From positions 522,501 through 572,500 of the forward strand of contig JACVTC010000067.1 in assembly GCA_016946835.1 (NCBI GenBank): a stretch of DNA of 50,000 bases. The letters run 5' to 3'. Below the pieces are notes generated by a model, which had not been told where the DNA came from, did no database searches, and worked only from the letters and a program-made list of their open reading frames with translations. Source of the DNA: Neocallimastix lanati (nom. inval.) (taxonomy: Eukaryota > Neocallimastigomycota > Neocallimastigomycetes > Neocallimastigales > Neocallimastigaceae). Of this stretch, positions 46,746 through 50,000 are shown in pieces. Made by a program: the position numbers and the translations under genes. How positions within the stretch are numbered: position 1 is the stretch's first letter; each line of letters starts with the position of its first letter.

Positions 46746-47786
46746 TTATTCTTCTTCTACAGTTTCTCCACTTTCCTTTATACTTTTTATTGATGTATCC
46801 ATTTTTGTAACTTCTCTTAATGCCATAGTTGCATAACTAGAAGTTGGTAAAGAAAAAGAAATTTGTAAAGCTTTGAATTTTCCATCTTTATAAAATAAAA
46901 TAAATTTATTATAATAAAATTATTAAAATATAAAGATTAATATATATACATATATAATATATGAATATATATATATATAATTATAATATATGATTATAAA
47001 TCTAAAATTTGTATAATTACCAGGAATGTCAACTGGTACTTCTTTTCCATTAAGTTTATCTAAATCAGATAATGCTAAATCAGCTTCTTCATCATTATAC
47101 CCAATAATTTTCCTATACAGTTTTATTTTTTTTTTTTAAAAAAAAAAAAAAAAATCATATAATTAAAAATTTTAATTTTAATATATTCTAAAATTTTAAA
47201 TTATTATGAAAATTCATTTTTCTTTTTACCATTCAACATTTCCAGGTTTGACAATTAGCTTACGATAACTACCTGGAAGGAAATACTCCCTAATATTTTA
47301 AGAATTATAATTCAAATTATATATATATATATTAATGAATTAAAAATAAAATTTAAAAGTTTTAATTATTTATTTAAATTATAATATAGAGTATAATATA
47401 AATACTACCTATTTATGGTTTTCATATCTTTTGGATCAATACCATCTTTCTTTAATAAATTTTCATAGTATTCTTTAATATCGTTATCAGGATAAATAAT
47501 ATCATGTCCTGGCATTGGTAATACAATATCATAAATAGTATATTTATCAATGTTTTCTTTTGTAATAATCTCAGGTTTTTCTTTATGTTGATTTCTCTTT
47601 TTTTTATCATTCATAACTTTTTGTTTTTCTTCAGTAATTACCAAATCACCAATAGCGGGCTTATAACCATATTTTTCAATATGGTAAGTAGCTGCCATAT
47701 TCCAAATATAACTTTGATAGGCATGTACATACATCATTCTAAGATTTCTTGGAATCTTTAAAGATTTTCCATTTAAAATTATTAAA

Positions 47787-47845
<59 letters not shown>

Positions 47846-48899
47846 CGTTAAAAAAAAAAAATTAAAAAATTAAAAAATAAAAAATTAAAAAATAAAAAAT
47901 TAAAAAATAAAAAAATAAAAATAAAAAAATAAAAATAAAAATAGCATATAATCATAATAAAAATAATAATAATAATAATTATAAATTATAACACAATTAA
48001 TTTTTATATACATTTAAAAGTGCATTGCTATAAACGTTTATTTGTCCCATCTTTTCAAAAGTTCTTAAAATAGCACTTTCGGCAGTGCAATTTTTAGGCA
48101 TATCTTCTAATGTCTTTTTAGGGTCGTGTGTTTCCTTCCATGTTTGTCTTGCTTTTCTTACTCTTTCACTTTCTTTATGACAATTAACATTAATGATATT
48201 AAAAAAAAAATATTAATTTTTAAAAAAAATTATAAAATAAATATATATATCTACTAACCTCCTGTTTTTTCCATTAAAATAAGTTCAACTGCTTTTTTCC
48301 AGTTCTTTTTTAATATTACTTTTCCAACTTCGTATGTTGGTAATGAAGTAGTACCAAATCTTTGCATTCCAAAATAATTTATAAAACCAACATTTTTTAA
48401 AGAATCAATGGCATCACTAATAATTTTCTCATTATCAACAGATAATTTTCTTTGAAAAAAAAAAAATAAAAATAAAAAAATAAAAAAAAATATTAATAAT
48501 AATAATCATAATATATATATATAGTATTGCATTTACCTCAAAATTATATTAAATAAATTTCCTTGTAGATCTCCAAGTTTTAAGCCTTTCTTAACAAATT
48601 TGAAATTTCCTAATTGAATTCCTTGTTGTAATAAATGTTTATTTGCTTTTTCAATTTTATCTGGAGTCATATGAAATCCTGTAACATTCTGAACTGTAAT
48701 ACCACGTTTATCTTTTGTTCCTGCAATACCAAAGCATTTTGGAGTTGAACTATTATTATATTAAAATAGTTTTAAATTTTGTTAATATTTATTATTATAT
48801 ATTTAGTATTATAATAATATTATTATAGTATATTATTATTATTAAAGATATAATAAAAAAAAATGATTTTAAATTTATATTATAATTATTATTATTATA

Positions 48900-48976
<77 letters not shown>

Positions 48977-49793
48977 AAAACTTACTATAAAGTATACGCA
49001 ATAATATTAATTGCATTCATTGTTTCTTTATTTGATTTATACATTGTGAATTGACAAAATTCACCTCCTAATTGCTTCCAATAAGCATTTCCTTTTTGTG
49101 AAGAACGCATATCTGTTCCTTTACCATTTGCCCAATGAATATTAATTTTGACAGTATCTTTTTTAGTTTCAGTTTCTATTCTATTAGAAAAGTGCTTTCT
49201 AAAAAATTGATGCAATTTTGTTCTATCTTCCTTATTTGGTATATCCTTTATGAAAAAAATATATTTATATAAATAATTAAAAACAATTTATTTAAAATAA
49301 TAATAATACATATATTACAAAAAATAATAATTAATAATAAATAATTAATAATATTTTATTTAAAAAAAAAATAATAATAATATTAAAATTATGAAGTTTT
49401 TTTTTATTACTTCTGTTGTTACAACAATATTATCTTTTCCATTTTCCTTGATTATTTTTTTAATTTGTTCAATTTTATCTTCCTCTTTTATATAATTTTT
49501 TAATAATTCGAATGCTTTATTATCTTTCTCTTCTTGTGATAAATTATCATCAATTACATTTTCCTCTTCCTTCGTATATTCGAAATTTGTACATAATTAA
49601 TTTAATATATATTTAATAATAAAGGTATATGTGTTAAATATATTAAAATTATTATATAAATTTTACTTTTTTTTCAAGTTCAATGCTAGTTAAATGGACA
49701 ATATTTCCTTTTTCATCGATTTCATTAACAAGAAAATCTTTATATCTTTAAATTTTATTAATTATATTTCAATTAATTTTACAATATTTATTT

Positions 49794-49831
<38 letters not shown>

Positions 49832-50000
49832 TATACATTAAATTTTCAATTTATAAAATATACATTATTGATTAATACCTTTGTTTTAAAGATACGGTAA
49901 AACCTGGATTATTTTCATTGACAAACTTTATAATTCCTACATCTTTTTCATATGGAAAATCATTTTTAAAATCATTTATTTTTTTTAGAGATTTTAATGT
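46746..50000 (-). CDS. PUS7: PUS7 (TruD family) pseudouridine synthase, 5' end outside window
   Basis: Isomerises uridine to pseudouridine in tRNA (position 13), U2 snRNA and some mRNAs in yeast. 607 residues are visible in eleven inferred exons: 50000-49879 (partial), 49745-49667, 49569-49411, 49245-48986, 48749-48537, 48449-48259, 48172-48012, 47755-47409, 47289-47230, 47112-47021, 46885-46746. Phases agree. Seen: [10 protein letters not shown] and [19 protein letters not shown] at the N-terminal side; a charged insert; [18 protein letters not shown]; the catalytic box [15 protein letters not shown], whose Asp codon is 48712-48710; [14 protein letters not shown]; the substrate-binding [34 protein letters not shown]; and the C-terminal [19 protein letters not shown] followed by an acidic tail. 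All active-site motifs of the family are intact. Only the N-terminal extension is missing. Introns carry (AAT)n and (ATT)n arrays. Confidence 0.95.
47787..47842. repeat. (AAT)n array in a PUS7 intron
   Basis: About eighteen plus-strand AAT units (sense ATT) inside intron 48011-47756, next to (AAAAT)/(AAAAAT)-type repeats at 47850-47942. Confidence 0.85.
48893..48972. repeat. (ATT)n array in a PUS7 intron
   Basis: About 25 units within intron 48985-48750; in the sense direction it starts about 13 nt after the donor. Frames through it give poly-Asn or poly-Tyr and are not genes. Confidence 0.88.

Noticed and set aside
48795-49054. Poly-Asn and poly-Tyr frames on both strands
   Set aside because: Translations of the (ATT)n array in a PUS7 intron.

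Overview
The window looks like a piece of nuclear genome from an extremely AT-rich, intron-rich fungus. The best fit is an anaerobic gut fungus (Neocallimastigomycota): very high A+T, spacers and introns made almost only of A/T microsatellites and homopolymers, many small introns, Asn/Gln-rich proteins, and a MYCBPAP-type flagellar gene (zoospore biology, absent from most Dikarya). That placement is inference. I found no bacterial-type operons, mobile-element genes, RNA genes or CRISPR arrays.

Nine protein genes can be rebuilt by joining exons whose frames agree across GT...AG introns. On the minus strand from left to right: an eIF4G translation-initiation scaffold (179-5571, 3' end beyond the window); the alpha subunit shared by protein farnesyl- and geranylgeranyltransferase I (11759-14227); a MYCBP-associated protein (MYCBPAP) orthologue with 23 exons (15255-20979); the ER translocon J-protein SEC63 with 18 exons (23414-27197); and the tiny anaphase-promoting-complex subunit CDC26 (30013-30195). 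Then on the plus strand: the SIN3 corepressor scaffold with 14 exons (32099-38930) and the ribosome-biogenesis factor RLP24 (40152-41197). Then on the minus strand again: TFIIE alpha with 10 exons (42812-45210) and the tRNA/mRNA pseudouridine synthase PUS7 (46746-50000, 5' end beyond the window). CDC26 and SIN3 are divergent and share a 1.9-kb spacer; RLP24 and TFIIE alpha are convergent.

The genes are housekeeping functions (translation, prenylation, ER import, cell cycle, chromatin, ribosome assembly, transcription, RNA modification) plus one flagellar gene. Nothing suggests that they act as one pathway or cluster.

Spacers of 1-6 kb hold almost only A/T simple sequence. The most notable structures are two large heptanucleotide (TTATTTA)n arrays at 9.4-10.2 kb and 28.8-29.3 kb, the first facing an inverted partner array; a perfect 28-bp inverted repeat upstream of eIF4G; (ATT)n arrays of about 57 units filling introns of two genes; and an unusually high share of AAG 3' splice sites (about 30 of 82 inferred introns by hand count). 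I saw no clear new multi-gene system.
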